Part shown: positions 5,345 to 5,792 of the stretch, piece by piece
Layout: every line of letters begins with the position of its first letter
How positions within the stretch are numbered: the first letter of the stretch is position 1
NCBI GenBank assembly: GCA_002419135.1
Contig: DIFM01000031.1
Span: 1-5,792 of the forward strand
Source: Dehalococcoidia bacterium UBA5748
Lineage (GTDB): Bacteria > Chloroflexota > Dehalococcoidia > Dehalococcoidales > UBA5627
Direction of reading: 5' to 3'
Length of the DNA: 5,792 bases
Translations under genes and position numbers: made by a program
The notes under the pieces: generated by a model
Told to the model about the DNA's origin: nothing
Databases searched by the model: none
What the model saw: the letters and a program-made list of their open reading frames with translations, nothing else

Positions 5345-5716
5345 TTATACATCAAGCAATTCGAAACCGGATTTTTTGTCCAGAGAGCGAATAGCTGTCG
5401 TTCCCAGTATCTCATAGATAAATACTTCTCCCACCAGCCATGTATCCACACCCGGCTTCAGACAACCGGTAGTTGTTTTTCCGGCTCGCCCCAGTGCAGC
5501 GTGCATGTGAGCTACCGGTTTTCCGTTTTTATCCGGGGCAATCGTTCCCGCGCATACAACTTCGTGCGCTCCGTCCAGCGGTACAAGAAGCGCCTCGGGA
5601 GGCATCTCGTCAGATTTTCGAGGGCCGGAAACCACCTCCCCTCCTCCGATACCACCCACCATTATTATCTGACCGACCGAAATGCCGTTATCCAGTGCAA
5701 ACTTTTCGATACACAT
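5345..5716 (-). CDS. PPC/DUF296-domain protein, 5' end lost or frameshifted
   Basis: The 123 residues from the first ATG cover most of a PPC (plants and prokaryotes conserved, DUF296) domain. Bacterial and archaeal single-domain members form trimers and are often labelled DNA-binding by analogy with the plant AT-hook proteins; their function is not established. Visible landmarks are CIEKFALDNGISVGQIIMVGG (residues 2-22, last base trimmed here), the PLDGAHEVVCAGTIAP strand pair, HMHAALGR (70-77), TGCLKPGVDTW (83-93) and GEVFIYEILGT. The His-x-His pair matches the family's putative metal site, but the later Gly-His position of many members reads Gly-Cys (Cys85). The ATG at 5714-5716 is only the first standard start: the family sequence clearly continues upstream (see 5717-5792). 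No ribosome binding site precedes this ATG. The gene stands alone, 315 bp before DegV. Confidence 0.8.
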   Translation of the reverse strand: MCIEKFALDNGISVGQIIMVGGIGGGEVVSGPRKSDEMPPEALLVPLDGAHEVVCAGTIAPDKNGKPVAHMHAALGRAGKTTTGCLKPGVDTWLVGEVFIYEILGTTAIRSLDKKSGFELLDV

Positions 5717-5792
5717 CGGAAGCTTATCTCCGTCTTGGAGCCTTAAAATAAAAACCCTGCCTATCCTTCCGTTACTGTCTCAGAATTGTAGG
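5717..5792 (-). other. In-frame upstream part of the PPC gene without a start codon
   Basis: In the same frame as the PPC gene, 5717-5767 reads RIGRVFILRLQDGDKLP, the expected first strand and turn of the domain, directly joined to MCIEKFAL. Upstream of it come GAC AGT AAC GGA and then a TGA at 5780-5782, with no ATG, GTG or TTG between. In a second frame, 5764-5790 reads YNSETVTEG and then hits TAG. Joining that frame to the first near 5764-5770 would give a plausible family N-terminus (ETVTEGRIGRVF). A one-base deletion in the GGAAGG run would explain this, as would an ATA start at 5762-5764. Confidence 0.55.

Noticed and set aside
1..5792. CRISPR array, tRNA, rRNA, transposase or defence operon
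   Set aside because: I looked for regular spacer-repeat structure, cloverleaf elements and transposase or nuclease-defence motifs and found none. The only nuclease is a housekeeping-type RNase H.

Overview
The window is bacterial chromosome of moderate GC with AT-rich intergenic gaps. All seven protein genes lie on the minus strand, so transcription runs from the right edge to the left. The gene set is ordinary housekeeping and signalling: a PPC/DUF296 protein, a DegV-family lipid-binding protein, an S41 C-terminal processing protease, a coiled-coil zinc-ribbon protein, a type I RNase H, an unassigned 227-aa protein and a four-helix membrane protein. This mix, and the conserved look of the 227-aa protein, recall Dehalococcoidia-type Chloroflexota. 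That assignment comes from memory and is tentative; no rRNA or marker gene is present to fix it.

Right part (about 4160-5792). A PPC-domain gene enters from the right edge. Its 5' end looks damaged: the family sequence continues upstream of the first ATG without any start codon and meets an in-frame stop. A 315-bp AT-rich gap follows. It holds a good extended -10 promoter overlapped by a dyad symmetry, a possible 19-codon leader ORF and then the DegV gene. The DegV gene most likely starts at a TTG with a well-placed ribosome binding site, not at the upstream ATG.

Middle part (about 1624-4110). An extended -10 promoter precedes the S41 protease gene, which ends at a strong intrinsic terminator (2811-2847). 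A second extended -10 promoter just beyond it drives a two-gene unit: the zinc-ribbon protein, then 25 bp later RNase H. The RNase H frame has every catalytic residue but no ATG, GTG or TTG start; an ATA stands where the family's initiator Met would be.

Left part (1-1623). A 374-bp gene-free stretch (1250-1623) is a patchwork of degenerate intergenic repeats and hairpins. It is followed by the 227-aa protein of unknown function, then the small membrane protein with its own promoter (TTGACA box) and a perfect 13-bp terminator hairpin near the left edge.

I see no mobile element, CRISPR array, tRNA or rRNA, and no multi-gene novel system. The points most worth checking are the two missing start codons, the promoter-dyad-leader arrangement before DegV, the repeat patchwork, and the Asn in place of the third catalytic residue of the S41 protease.
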